From Bacillus sp. HSf4 (GTDB lineage Bacteria > Bacillota > Bacilli > Bacillales > Bacillaceae), in contig NZ_CP120679.1 in the NCBI RefSeq assembly GCF_029537375.1, positions 2,778,001 to 2,842,000 on the forward strand: 64,000 nucleotides of DNA, read 5' to 3'. Made by a program: the position numbers and the translations under genes. The notes beneath the pieces were generated by a model, which was not told the origin of the DNA, did no database searches, and saw only the letters and a program-made list of their open reading frames with translations. Positions 45,403 to 53,597 of this stretch are shown here, one piece after another; the first letter of the stretch is position 1, and the number at the start of each line of letters is the position of its first letter.

Positions 45403-46116
45403 TTGATATTGGAACTTATTTCATTACACAATGTGATATACGGATATGAGCATACACCTCTATTGGAAGATATCACATTCACCATTAATAGCGGAGAATT
45501 TGTCGGGATTACGGGACCTAACGGAGCCTCAAAATCCACGCTTCTCCGCCTTATGCTTCGTTTGTTAAAGCCCTGGCATGGACGTGTGGATATCAGCACA
45601 ACCAATTCTAGCGGAGAACGTTTGAAAATCGGATACTTGCCACAGCAGATCGCATCTTTTAATGCAGGGTTTCCGAGTACTGTACTTGAGCTTGTACGCT
45701 CAGGGCGGTACAAGAAAGGAAGCTGGTTTAACAAATTAAAGGAACAAGATCATAAAAAAATAGAAGAATCACTAAAGATGGTCGGAATGTGGGAATTTCG
45801 TGATCGCAAGATTGGCCATTTATCTGGGGGACAAAAACAAAAAGTTTGTATAGCAAGGATTTTGGCTTCAGAACCTGACATACTTGTCCTGGATGAACCT
45901 ACAACAGGTATGGATGTTGAAAGCCGCCGGTCCTTTTATCAAATGATGGACCGGCAAGTGCAGCAACACCAACAAACCGTTATCATGATCACCCATGACC
46001 AAGACGAAGCGGAGCCATATTTAACAAAGAATATTCGATTAGAGAGAGGTGAGAACAGCAGATGGAAATGTTTCATTTGGAATTCATGCAAAGAGCCTTC
46101 TACGCAGGATGCTTAA
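45403..46116 (+). CDS. znuC: High-affinity zinc ABC importer, ATPase
   Basis: The 237 residues start with TTG. The Walker A reads [12 protein letters not shown], with Ser in place of the last Gly of GxxGxGKS. The signature is [15 protein letters not shown], Walker [14 protein letters not shown], and the switch His MITHDQD. The 3' end overlaps the start of znuB by about 55 bases. Confidence 0.88.
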   Translation: MILELISLHNVIYGYEHTPLLEDITFTINSGEFVGITGPNGASKSTLLRLMLRLLKPWHGRVDISTTNSSGERLKIGYLPQQIASFNAGFPSTVLELVRSGRYKKGSWFNKLKEQDHKKIEESLKMVGMWEFRDRKIGHLSGGQKQKVCIARILASEPDILVLDEPTTGMDVESRRSFYQMMDRQVQQHQQTVIMITHDQDEAEPYLTKNIRLERGENSRWKCFIWNSCKEPSTQDA

Positions 46117-46886
46117 TCGCGATCATCGCTCCATTACTCGGGGTCTTTCTCGTCCTCAGACGACAGGCTCTAATGGCCGATACTCTATCTCATATTTCAC
46201 TAGCCGGCGTCGCCATCGGTTTCTTTGTCCATACGAATATCACGTTATCAAGTTTTTTAGTTGTAACGGTTGGAGCCGTAGGCATTGAATATATGAGGAG
46301 GGCTTACCGTACGTATTCCGAGGTCTCCATTGCCATTTTAATGGCTGCTGGTCTTTCTTTTGCCCTCTTTTTATTAAGTGTTACAGAGGGCGGTATGACA
46401 ACGAATATTGAGCAATACTTATTTGGCTCTATTGTAACGATCAGCACTGAACAGCTTTACATTATGGGCGGAATTACGCTGCTTGTCTTATTATATTTCT
46501 TTATGTTTAAAAGACAGCTTTATTTAATGACTTTTGATGAGGATACAGCCGAATCAAGCGGAGTAAATGTTCGGCTGCTTTCTCTTTCATTCAGCATTCT
46601 AGTTGGAATGACAGTCGCTGTGATTATACCAACAATCGGCGTTTTGCTTGTGTCGGCATTATTAGTGCTTCCAGCGGCATTTGCCATTCGACTGTTCAAA
46701 GGCTTTACAGCTGTTTTTTCGGTTTCTATCATCATTGCTCTTTTTAGTATTCTCTCTGGTCTTACCTCTTCTTATAAGTGGGGTACACCTCCGGGAGCAA
46801 CCATCACTTTATTGCTAGCCGTATTTTTAATAGCGGGATTTATGATACAGAAGGCCGCTTTTCTGGTCAAAAGAACACGACTTTAA
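46062..46886 (+). CDS. znuB: High-affinity zinc ABC importer, permease
   Basis: The 274 residues have about eight membrane segments and the ABC-3 family motifs [21 protein letters not shown] and [15 protein letters not shown]. It is the zinc channel paired with ZnuA and ZnuC. A terminator follows. Confidence 0.9.
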   Translation: MEMFHLEFMQRAFYAGCLIAIIAPLLGVFLVLRRQALMADTLSHISLAGVAIGFFVHTNITLSSFLVVTVGAVGIEYMRRAYRTYSEVSIAILMAAGLSFALFLLSVTEGGMTTNIEQYLFGSIVTISTEQLYIMGGITLLVLLYFFMFKRQLYLMTFDEDTAESSGVNVRLLSLSFSILVGMTVAVIIPTIGVLLVSALLVLPAAFAIRLFKGFTAVFSVSIIIALFSILSGLTSSYKWGTPPGATITLLLAVFLIAGFMIQKAAFLVKRTRL

Positions 46887-46936
46887 GATTTTTTAAAGAG
46901 GTTGAATCGGGCACAAAAAGGAAAAATCAATGAAGA

Positions 46937-46969
46937 GGCCTGGGATGATATAATCCCAGGCCCCCTTTT
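46937..46969 (+). terminator. Terminator of znuACB
   Basis: GCCTGGGAT pairs with ATCCCAGGC across a 6-base loop, followed by CCCCCTTTTTAA. Confidence 0.85.
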
Positions 46970-47154
46970 TAATTGGTGTCGCTTTAAGTAAGGGAATCAT
47001 TTAAACATAACTGCCTGACGGGGCGAGTAGTCAGCTCCATTCCCCCGGCTTCTAACCGTAGCATTCCAGACAGCTAATGATACTTTTTGTGAAATAAGTT
47101 ACGCCAAGGTAAATGTGTCTCTTTCAAATTTCCTCAATCATCCCTTTCGAGACC

Positions 47155-47544
47155 TTACAGCTTCCCAGTCAAAAACTGCGCTTCGCCGAGGCCGAAACTC
47201 CAATCGGCATCTCCGTTTTCGGTAATGGAAACCATTACATCTTCAGGGGAAATTCCGCATTCTGCTTCAAGTTTTTCAGCCAGTAAGGCGTACAATTTCT
47301 CTTTTTGACTCTTCGTTCTCGTTTTACTGGTGATACTGATCACAACCAAATCCTTGGATCTATTTAATCCCAAACCTGTATCTTGAATAATGAGCTCATT
47401 TGCCGGATGCTGATGGACAATTTGATAGCGGTCTCTCTCAGGAACGTTAAAAGCTTCCACCATCGCATCGTGTGCGGCATCCAACAATGTTTTTAATGCT
47501 TTTTCATCGCGGCCCTCTATTAAATCGAAACGTAATAATGGCAT
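47155..47544 (-). CDS. Tautomerase-family protein
   Basis: I start at ATG 47544 so that the mature protein begins [10 protein letters not shown] with the catalytic Pro1. GGAGG lies upstream. The 129 residues match the tautomerase_3 group of 4-oxalocrotonate-tautomerase-like enzymes (YusQ/YrdN-like). It probably acts in enol-keto tautomerisation of small acids. Confidence 0.85.
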   Translation of the reverse strand: MPLLRFDLIEGRDEKALKTLLDAAHDAMVEAFNVPERDRYQIVHQHPANELIIQDTGLGLNRSKDLVVISITSKTRTKSQKEKLYALLAEKLEAECGISPEDVMVSITENGDADWSFGLGEAQFLTGKL

Positions 47545-47565
47545 CTTGTTGATTTCCTCCTTCAT

Positions 47566-47821
47566 GGTTTCAAAGCTTGTTAGAGAAATAAAAGGGTATT
47601 ATTTCGATTTGTACACAACGGTTATATCCAAAATGATTTCTGCTAACTTGATAACAACATATCACATAACCAAAACATAATCAACAATTAACCATTTGTT
47701 ATTTTGTCTGACACAGGATAGAAAACGTCCATTCTGAACGTAAAAAGTGTTGACGATACATTGTGACAAGATTAGTATGGAAATAACAGTTAATCAAAAC
47801 ATAACAATAAAATAATCATAA
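47566..47821. other. Intergenic region between tautomerase and permease remnant
   Basis: AT-rich DNA with several AATAACA/TGTTAT-like half-sites (near 47650, 47690 and 47790). It may hold a divergent control region. No gene. Confidence 0.4.
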
Positions 47822-47921
47822 AGTGATTGATCCATATTTCAGAAAGTGCCTTTTTGTATTCTGGTTTGATGGTCATTGTTTGGCTCTGTTAAAAGACACA
47901 CAATCTCCCGGAGGTTATGTG

Positions 47922-48200
47922 ATGTCGATTTTCATTGTGGCCATTGGCATTCTTATTCTGCTGTTTCTCATCATCAAAGTAAAATTAAATACCTTTATCT
48001 CGCTTTTGGTCGTTTCATTTATAGTGGCAATCGGGCTTGGGATGGATCTTGACAAAATCGTTCTTTCTATTGAAGCCGGAATCGGCGGTCAGCTTGGTCA
48101 CTTAGCTCTCGTTTTCGGGCCGGGTGCGATGTTAGGGAGGCTTGTGTCAGACGCAGGCGGCGGTTTGATTCATCTTCCGCTCCGCGCCTCCTATGGCTGA
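47922..48200 (+). pseudogene. gntP: Gluconate permease (GntP) N-terminal remnant
   Basis: From ATG 47922 after [45 protein letters not shown] and [20 protein letters not shown] match the first three membrane segments of GntP. After [12 protein letters not shown] the frame shifts and stops. Over 300 residues are gone. Confidence 0.75.
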
Positions 48201-48540
48201 ACCATAACAAAAAAGCTATGCTCCTCTGTCCCTTTTCAGGCCCTCCCCTATCTACAACCATCGTAAAGTTGCTGTTCAAATGAAACGATCTTCCAAGATA
48301 AAAGGAACGAATACTGTCTTAACAATTTTGAATATCACTTCATATGAGAGGTTAATGATAAAATGAAGCATCGGCTGCATCGATAGCAGCCGGCTTGTTG
48401 CAGCCGTTACAAATTTCGACGTAATCGGCAAGTAAAATGGCGCCATTTGCTAGTTACAAAGCGCCATTGGGTAGGTAAAGTCATAACTGTCCCGGCAACA
48501 AGGCGGAATTCTAAAACGAAAACTTAGGAGGCCGATCTGT
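48201..48540. other. Intergenic DNA with inverted repeats
   Basis: GCATCGGCTGCATCGATAGCAGCCGG and GCGCCATTTGC...GCGCCATTGGG repeats are visible at 48370-48475. No gene. Confidence 0.4.
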
Positions 48541-49554
48541 ATGACGTCCCATACTCGTATAAAAATGCCGGCGGGATTTTGGGCAGGATTACGTCAATTA
48601 GGGATTGCCCCCCACGATGTGGTCCGAAAAGCACGACTGCCGCTCACCATTATAGCTGAACCGGTTGTCACCACCGCCCAATATTTCGCGATTTGGCAGG
48701 CTTATTCCGATCTCATTGATGACATTGCCGAAGGAATCATCAAGCTTACAACCGCCTTTGAAACAGCACATTTCCCACCGACCGTCTTAGCGACTTACCA
48801 TGCCCGTGACTATCGCGACGCGCTCAAGCGAATGGCCCGCTACAAACAACTGTGCCCCCCGGAAAGGTTACACATCACTGAGAAAGGTGAGCACTGTACA
48901 ATCGAACTGGAATCGCTGAATACCGAACAATCGGTTCCTCCGATGCTGGTGGGTATTACGCTGGCATTTCTTCTGGAGCTGGGCCTCCGGGGGACTGGTC
49001 AACATTTGCAGGCGAGGTTCGTCGAATTTTCGCAGCCAATGGGCAATGTGCAAACACTTGAAGCTTACTTCGGCTGCCGTATTCAGATCGGTACAAATTG
49101 TAACCGGTTGACATTGCATCGAGAAGATCTGGACCGCCCCTTTATCTCGTACAACGCTGAGTTGCTGGAGGTTCTGACCCCTGTGCTGGACCAATCGTTG
49201 AATCAGCAGCAAGCAAGCCTCTCAATCACCGGAATGGTCAAGTGGATATTGAAACGCAGCCTAACGAGCGGGCGCCCCGATATTCAGACTGTCGCGAGCG
49301 AATTGGGGATGAGCGATCGTACCTTGCAGCGTCGGCTTACAGACGAAGGCACAAGCTTCAAACAGCTGTTGACACATGTCCGTCACGAGCAGGCTCGAGA
49401 GTACTTGGCAGACCCCTTGCTTGATATTAAAGAAGTGGCCTTCCTGATTGGCTATGAAGACCAAAACTCGTTCTACCGCGCCTTTCGCCTTTGGGAAGGT
49501 GAGACTCCTGCAAATTGGCGTACTGAACACTTAGGTGCAAACTCGGATAAATGA
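48541..49554 (+). CDS. AraC-family regulator with Arabinose_bd-type N-terminal domain
   Basis: The 337 residues have an N-terminal domain of the AraC-type arabinose-binding-like family (YFAIWQAYSDLIDD, FVEFSQPMGN) and a C-terminal double helix-turn-helix (TVASELGMSDRTLQRRLTDE, EVAFLIGYEDQNSFYRAFRL). Base composition is visibly GC-richer than its neighbours, and this domain pair is more common in Proteobacteria. It is just upstream of an SDR gene in the same direction, which is its likely target. Confidence 0.88.
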   Translation: MTSHTRIKMPAGFWAGLRQLGIAPHDVVRKARLPLTIIAEPVVTTAQYFAIWQAYSDLIDDIAEGIIKLTTAFETAHFPPTVLATYHARDYRDALKRMARYKQLCPPERLHITEKGEHCTIELESLNTEQSVPPMLVGITLAFLLELGLRGTGQHLQARFVEFSQPMGNVQTLEAYFGCRIQIGTNCNRLTLHREDLDRPFISYNAELLEVLTPVLDQSLNQQQASLSITGMVKWILKRSLTSGRPDIQTVASELGMSDRTLQRRLTDEGTSFKQLLTHVRHEQAREYLADPLLDIKEVAFLIGYEDQNSFYRAFRLWEGETPANWRTEHLGANSDK

Positions 49555-49604
49555 ACATTGTCTTAAACGTAAATTTTTCAACACGATAAAAGGAGAACTC
49601 GATA

Positions 49605-50399
49605 ATGGATATGGGATTAAGCAATAAAACAGCTTTAGTTACTGGATCAACGAAAGGCATCGGTAAAGCTATTGCCATCGAACTTGCCAAGGAAGGCGTG
49701 AATGTACTCATCAACGGCCGAAGCGCTGAAGAGGCGGAACGAACTGTAAAGGAAATCAAATCCGCTTTTCCGGCCACCTCTCCGCAAAATGCTGCAGCCG
49801 ACATTGTCGATATCGGACAAAGAGAAGCTTTATTTGAAAAATATCCCAATGTTGATATTTTAGTTAACAATATGGGGATCTATGAAATAATGCAATATGA
49901 GGACGTGGATGATGAAGTATGGGAAACATACATCCGCACCAATGTTCTTGCTGCAAATGGTTTATCTAAATTTTATTTACCTAAAATGCTGAACAATAAT
50001 GATGGCCGGATTATCTTTATTGCGAGCGAAGAAGCCATTATGCCTTCAGGACAAATGCCTCAGTACTGTATGACAAAATCAATGCTGTTATCATTGTCAA
50101 AAAGTCTATCGAAATTAACAAAAGGAACAGAAGTGACTGTCAATACGATCATGCCGGGACCAACACTTTCTGAAAATGTGCAGCAAATCATTGAGGGTAT
50201 GTACCTTGATGAAGAGATGACGTTTTCAGAAAAAGAGAAAGACTTTATGGCAGCAAACTTGCCTCAATCTGAAATACAGCGTTTTATCAAGCCAATTGAA
50301 ATCGGCAGACTCACAACATTTGTATGCAGCCCTTATGCATCCGCCTTTAAAGGTTCGCCAATCCGTATGGACGGAGGGATGGTACCGACTATTTTTTAA
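49605..50399 (+). CDS. Short-chain dehydrogenase/reductase
   Basis: The 264 residues have the cofactor motif TGSTKGIGKA, NNMGIYE (NNAG variant), the catalytic Ser in FIASEEA, and the YxxxK in YCMTKSM. It ends with a GSPIRMDGGMVPTIF-type SDR C-terminus. NGRSAEE suggests NADP(H). It probably belongs with the AraC-type regulator upstream. The substrate is unknown. Confidence 0.9.
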   Translation: MDMGLSNKTALVTGSTKGIGKAIAIELAKEGVNVLINGRSAEEAERTVKEIKSAFPATSPQNAAADIVDIGQREALFEKYPNVDILVNNMGIYEIMQYEDVDDEVWETYIRTNVLAANGLSKFYLPKMLNNNDGRIIFIASEEAIMPSGQMPQYCMTKSMLLSLSKSLSKLTKGTEVTVNTIMPGPTLSENVQQIIEGMYLDEEMTFSEKEKDFMAANLPQSEIQRFIKPIEIGRLTTFVCSPYASAFKGSPIRMDGGMVPTIF

Positions 50400-50536
50400 T
50401 ATTTTCATAGTTAGAGAAATTAACCGTGATCAAGGGTGAAATTCAACGGTTTAGCGATTTGACTTTTCGGTGATGGATGAAACGGCGGTTTTGATGTTGG
50501 AGCATCCTATCGTTTAACAAAACATACTGCATCTTT

Positions 50537-50563
50537 CCTGCGCTCTCTTATGAGGGCTTTTTT
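50537..50563 (+). terminator. Probable terminator after the SDR gene
   Basis: GCGCTCTC / GAGGGC imperfect stem followed by TTTTTTC. Confidence 0.5.
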
Positions 50564-50662
50564 CACGTTAAAAACAGCAATATTTTTTGTAAATCCTCTT
50601 GAAAATGACATGTTTTTGGAGGATGATTATAGATGTTTTTTAAACGATAGGGGGAATTCTTT

Positions 50663-51460
50663 TTGAAAAAATGTTTACTGGCTATAGCTGCATTGACTTT
50701 CAGTTTTTCATTGACAGCTTGCAACTCAAGTACCGCTTCTCATAAAACCGAAGAAACCGCCGATGTGACGGCTGAAAACGCGGATCGTGTTCCTGTAACA
50801 CTGACGAAAGCTGTTGATGGAGATACAATCAAAGTCAAGTACAAAGGAAAAGAAGAAACAGTCCGCTATTTACTGGTTGATACTCCGGAAACAAAAAAAC
50901 CAAATTCATGTGTCCAGCCCTACGGAAAAGACGCTTCTGAGAGAAATAAAGAATTGGTTAGCAGCGGAAAACTCGAATTGGAATTTGATAAAGGTGACCG
51001 CACTGATAAATATGATAGACTGCTGGCCTATGTTTATGTCGACGGTCAATCCGTCCAAGAAAAGCTGTTAAAAGAGGGCCTTGCCAGGGTGGCTTACATA
51101 TATCCTCCAAATACAAAATACGTGGAGCAATATAAAGAAGTTGAAAAAAGCGCGCAAAGCAAACAACTTGCGATTTGGAGCAAATCCGGCTATGTAACCG
51201 ATAAGGGTTTTAATGGGTGCGTTTCCGCCAAAGCAAAAACGGTACAAAAAACAAATCCAAAACAGAGCACTCCTCAAAAACCGGCCAATTCGCCAAGTGA
51301 AAAAAGCGCTTCTGACTCCGCTCCGGCAACAGGAAGTACTGAAGTTTTTGCAAATTGTACCGAATTGAGAAAGAAATACCCGAATGGTGTGCCAAGCTCT
51401 CACCCCGCTTATCAATCAAAAATGGATCGCGATCATGACAATTATGCTTGTGAACGATAG
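50663..51460 (+). CDS. Thermonuclease-family lipoprotein with Excalibur domain
   Basis: The 265 residues start with TTG behind GGGGGA. Lipobox LTAC at about residue 20. The SNase domain (about 40-172) keeps the catalytic residues in VRYLLVDTPETK (Arg, Glu) and DKYDRLLAYVY (Arg). After a Pro/Ser-rich linker an Excalibur calcium-binding domain ends in MDRDHDNYACER. It degrades nucleic acids at the cell surface. Confidence 0.9.
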   Translation: MKKCLLAIAALTFSFSLTACNSSTASHKTEETADVTAENADRVPVTLTKAVDGDTIKVKYKGKEETVRYLLVDTPETKKPNSCVQPYGKDASERNKELVSSGKLELEFDKGDRTDKYDRLLAYVYVDGQSVQEKLLKEGLARVAYIYPPNTKYVEQYKEVEKSAQSKQLAIWSKSGYVTDKGFNGCVSAKAKTVQKTNPKQSTPQKPANSPSEKSASDSAPATGSTEVFANCTELRKKYPNGVPSSHPAYQSKMDRDHDNYACER

Positions 51461-51501
51461 ATAACTCGACCACGGGCTTTTTAGGCTTCAACACATTCAA
51501 A

Positions 51502-51530
51502 ACAAGCTGGGGCGATAAGCGCCAGCTTGT
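51502..51530. terminator. Bidirectional terminator between convergent genes
   Basis: ACAAGCTGG / CCAGCTTGT plus inner GC pairs, 5-base loop, between two genes that face each other. Confidence 0.6.
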
Positions 51531-51592
51531 GAGGTATATGATTGAACTTATAGGGCCGGCGCTTTTCTGATCACCATTTAAGCCGGCAGGAC

Positions 51593-53383
51593 TCAAATCG
51601 ACTTAGACTCGATTTTCAGTTTGATACTGTTGGATTTATAGATCACCTTCACATTGTACTTACTCGGCAAACCCTTCGTCTCGATTGAAGAAAATGATCC
51701 ATGACCTTTATTAAAGGTGATGATCGCAGCTCCATCGGCCGGTACATAATTGTTCGAAAAATGGAGGCGCAATGTCCCTTTCATTTTTGCCTTGCCTTTG
51801 ATTTTAAGGATATCTTCTTTACCGCTAAGATTGAGCTCAAGTACACCTTTGGCAGATTGTTTGTAGTCTCCCCCGATGATCAGTGTTCCTGACACATCTT
51901 CCTTCAGAGTGCCTCCGTTGTTTGACACATCACCTCTTCCAAAGGCTGTTTCCGAGCCGCCTTCAAGTGTTCCCTGGTCAATCCTTGTACCGCCGGAATA
52001 GGTATTGTTCCCCTCCAGCTTTAAAGTGCCTGTCCCTTTTTTGGTCAGCTTTCCGGAGCCGGAGATATCGTTGCGCCAGCGATCCCATGCATAGAAGCCG
52101 CCTTTTGCAGAATCCATGGTCACGGTAACGTCTTTAGGAAGTGCCCCATATCCATCGGCTGCGGAAAAGAGATTAAGCCGCCCCCACCCTTCAGCATCAT
52201 CAAGAACAGGATATCCGGAAGGAAGTCCGGTAGTCGCTAAAACCAAACGGCGCTGCTTTTTATCAAAGTATGGGAAGCGTGTTTCCAGCAGGACTTCAGC
52301 GCCCTTAGGAACCACCATCGGTTTCGTCGTCCGCTTGATTTGACCAAATCCATATGTTAGTCGCTGCGTATATTGTTTTTTATTGACACTATAATCGTTG
52401 AATCTATCTTGGGCTGTACCTGTTTCGGTTAACAGCTTGCTGTGAGCTTCATCATAAGCAGCCTTCTTCAAGCTTTCATTGGCTGGATCAGATAGGATAG
52501 CAGCTGCCAATGCGGTTGCCATGACCCGTCCTCCCATGACATCGAGCGGGGAATGCATACCGGCGACAATACGGTTATGGCCGAGCTCCGAAGCCCTGGT
52601 AAGCAGCTCCTGATAGCGCTCCGGTATTGCATAGGCCATGGCAAAAGCGCTGAGATATGCGGCATTTGTATGTCCGCTCGGAAAACCTCCATCTTTGTTT
52701 GGATCAGGATTGATAGCGGGAACAAGGGTTGGAACAATGATGGAATTGTCTTTCCAGCGAAACGGGCGAGGATAATTGAAATAGCCTTTAGCCGGATTCG
52801 TTGAAGAATAGTTGCCGCGTAAAGTGTTGACCAAGCTCACGACGTGACCAAGACTCGAACCCGTGCTGCCTGAATTGGTTCCTTCATCATGATATTTTAT
52901 CATCGAGGCGTCGGCCGGGATGCTGTTGATCGTTGTCGTCGCTCCCGCTTTCGTTCGATATACGTCAGTAAGTGAACCAAGACCATCAATCACACTGTAG
53001 CTCTGCTGCCTGCGATCATCAAAATATGCAGCATTTTCCTCAAGCGGGGTCCGGCTTTCAGCAATATCAACGACTTTTTGAATATTGGCATCCAACACGC
53101 CGCTGTTCAGCTTGATACCGCTATCCCACGTATGTCCGGGAACCCAAAGCTGATTAAATCCGGAAAGCATCCCGATCACCGGATTGGAATTCACTGTCAT
53201 ATTAGCAGCGTTATTGTTTTTGTAATGATCTATGAAATGTCCTGAAGGGGTCGGAGCTGCTGTTCCCATTTTGGTTGCCGCGCCCGCATGGCTTACACTC
53301 AGGGAACTTTGAAGAAGCGCCAAAGAAAATACAGCGGCCAATAGCTTTCTCATCCTTCTCATCCTTAGTCGTTTCATTCTCAC
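51593..53383 (-). CDS. Secreted PAP2 phosphatase with autotransporter-associated beta-strand repeat
   Basis: I prefer a GTG start at 53381-53383, seven bases after GGGAG. Further in-frame codons reach 53431. Signal peptide (LLAAVFSLALLQSSLSVSHAGA). The PAP2/acid phosphatase active site is complete: KDGGFPSGHTNAAYLSA and ELGHNRIVAGMHSPLDVMGGR. The C-terminal part has a passenger-associated beta repeat (GTGTLKLEGNNTYSGGTRID, GGSETAFGRGDVSN), rare in Gram-positives. About 596 residues. It releases phosphate outside the cell. Confidence 0.85.
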   Translation of the reverse strand: MRMKRLRMRRMRKLLAAVFSLALLQSSLSVSHAGAATKMGTAAPTPSGHFIDHYKNNNAANMTVNSNPVIGMLSGFNQLWVPGHTWDSGIKLNSGVLDANIQKVVDIAESRTPLEENAAYFDDRRQQSYSVIDGLGSLTDVYRTKAGATTTINSIPADASMIKYHDEGTNSGSTGSSLGHVVSLVNTLRGNYSSTNPAKGYFNYPRPFRWKDNSIIVPTLVPAINPDPNKDGGFPSGHTNAAYLSAFAMAYAIPERYQELLTRASELGHNRIVAGMHSPLDVMGGRVMATALAAAILSDPANESLKKAAYDEAHSKLLTETGTAQDRFNDYSVNKKQYTQRLTYGFGQIKRTTKPMVVPKGAEVLLETRFPYFDKKQRRLVLATTGLPSGYPVLDDAEGWGRLNLFSAADGYGALPKDVTVTMDSAKGGFYAWDRWRNDISGSGKLTKKGTGTLKLEGNNTYSGGTRIDQGTLEGGSETAFGRGDVSNNGGTLKEDVSGTLIIGGDYKQSAKGVLELNLSGKEDILKIKGKAKMKGTLRLHFSNNYVPADGAAIITFNKGHGSFSSIETKGLPSKYNVKVIYKSNSIKLKIESKSI

Positions 53384-53526
53384 ATCATATCTCCCTACTC
53401 TTAATCTCCAAAAGCGTTTCCCAACGATCAAGTTATAAATGATCGTATCGTAAATTTGTTAATCAAATCGTGTTGTTTTATTAATGTTTTGTTTATATTT
53501 TGGGATTTACGGGCTGGAGAAAAGCT

Positions 53527-53559
53527 AAAAAGAGGCCGGAAAAAATTCCGCCCCCTTTT
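53527..53559 (-). terminator. Terminator downstream of the P-type ATPase gene
   Basis: AAAAGAGGCCGGAA / TTCCGCCCCCTTTT stem with a 5-6 base loop and A/T runs on both sides. Confidence 0.7.
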
Positions 53560-53597
53560 ATGAATTCCATTTTCGCAGTGGTTCGCGTTCCTTTACT

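Noticed and set aside
48541..49554. Frames on the other strand and in frame 2 over the AraC gene
   Set aside because: They are shadows of a GC-rich gene with clear AraC helix-turn-helix motifs.
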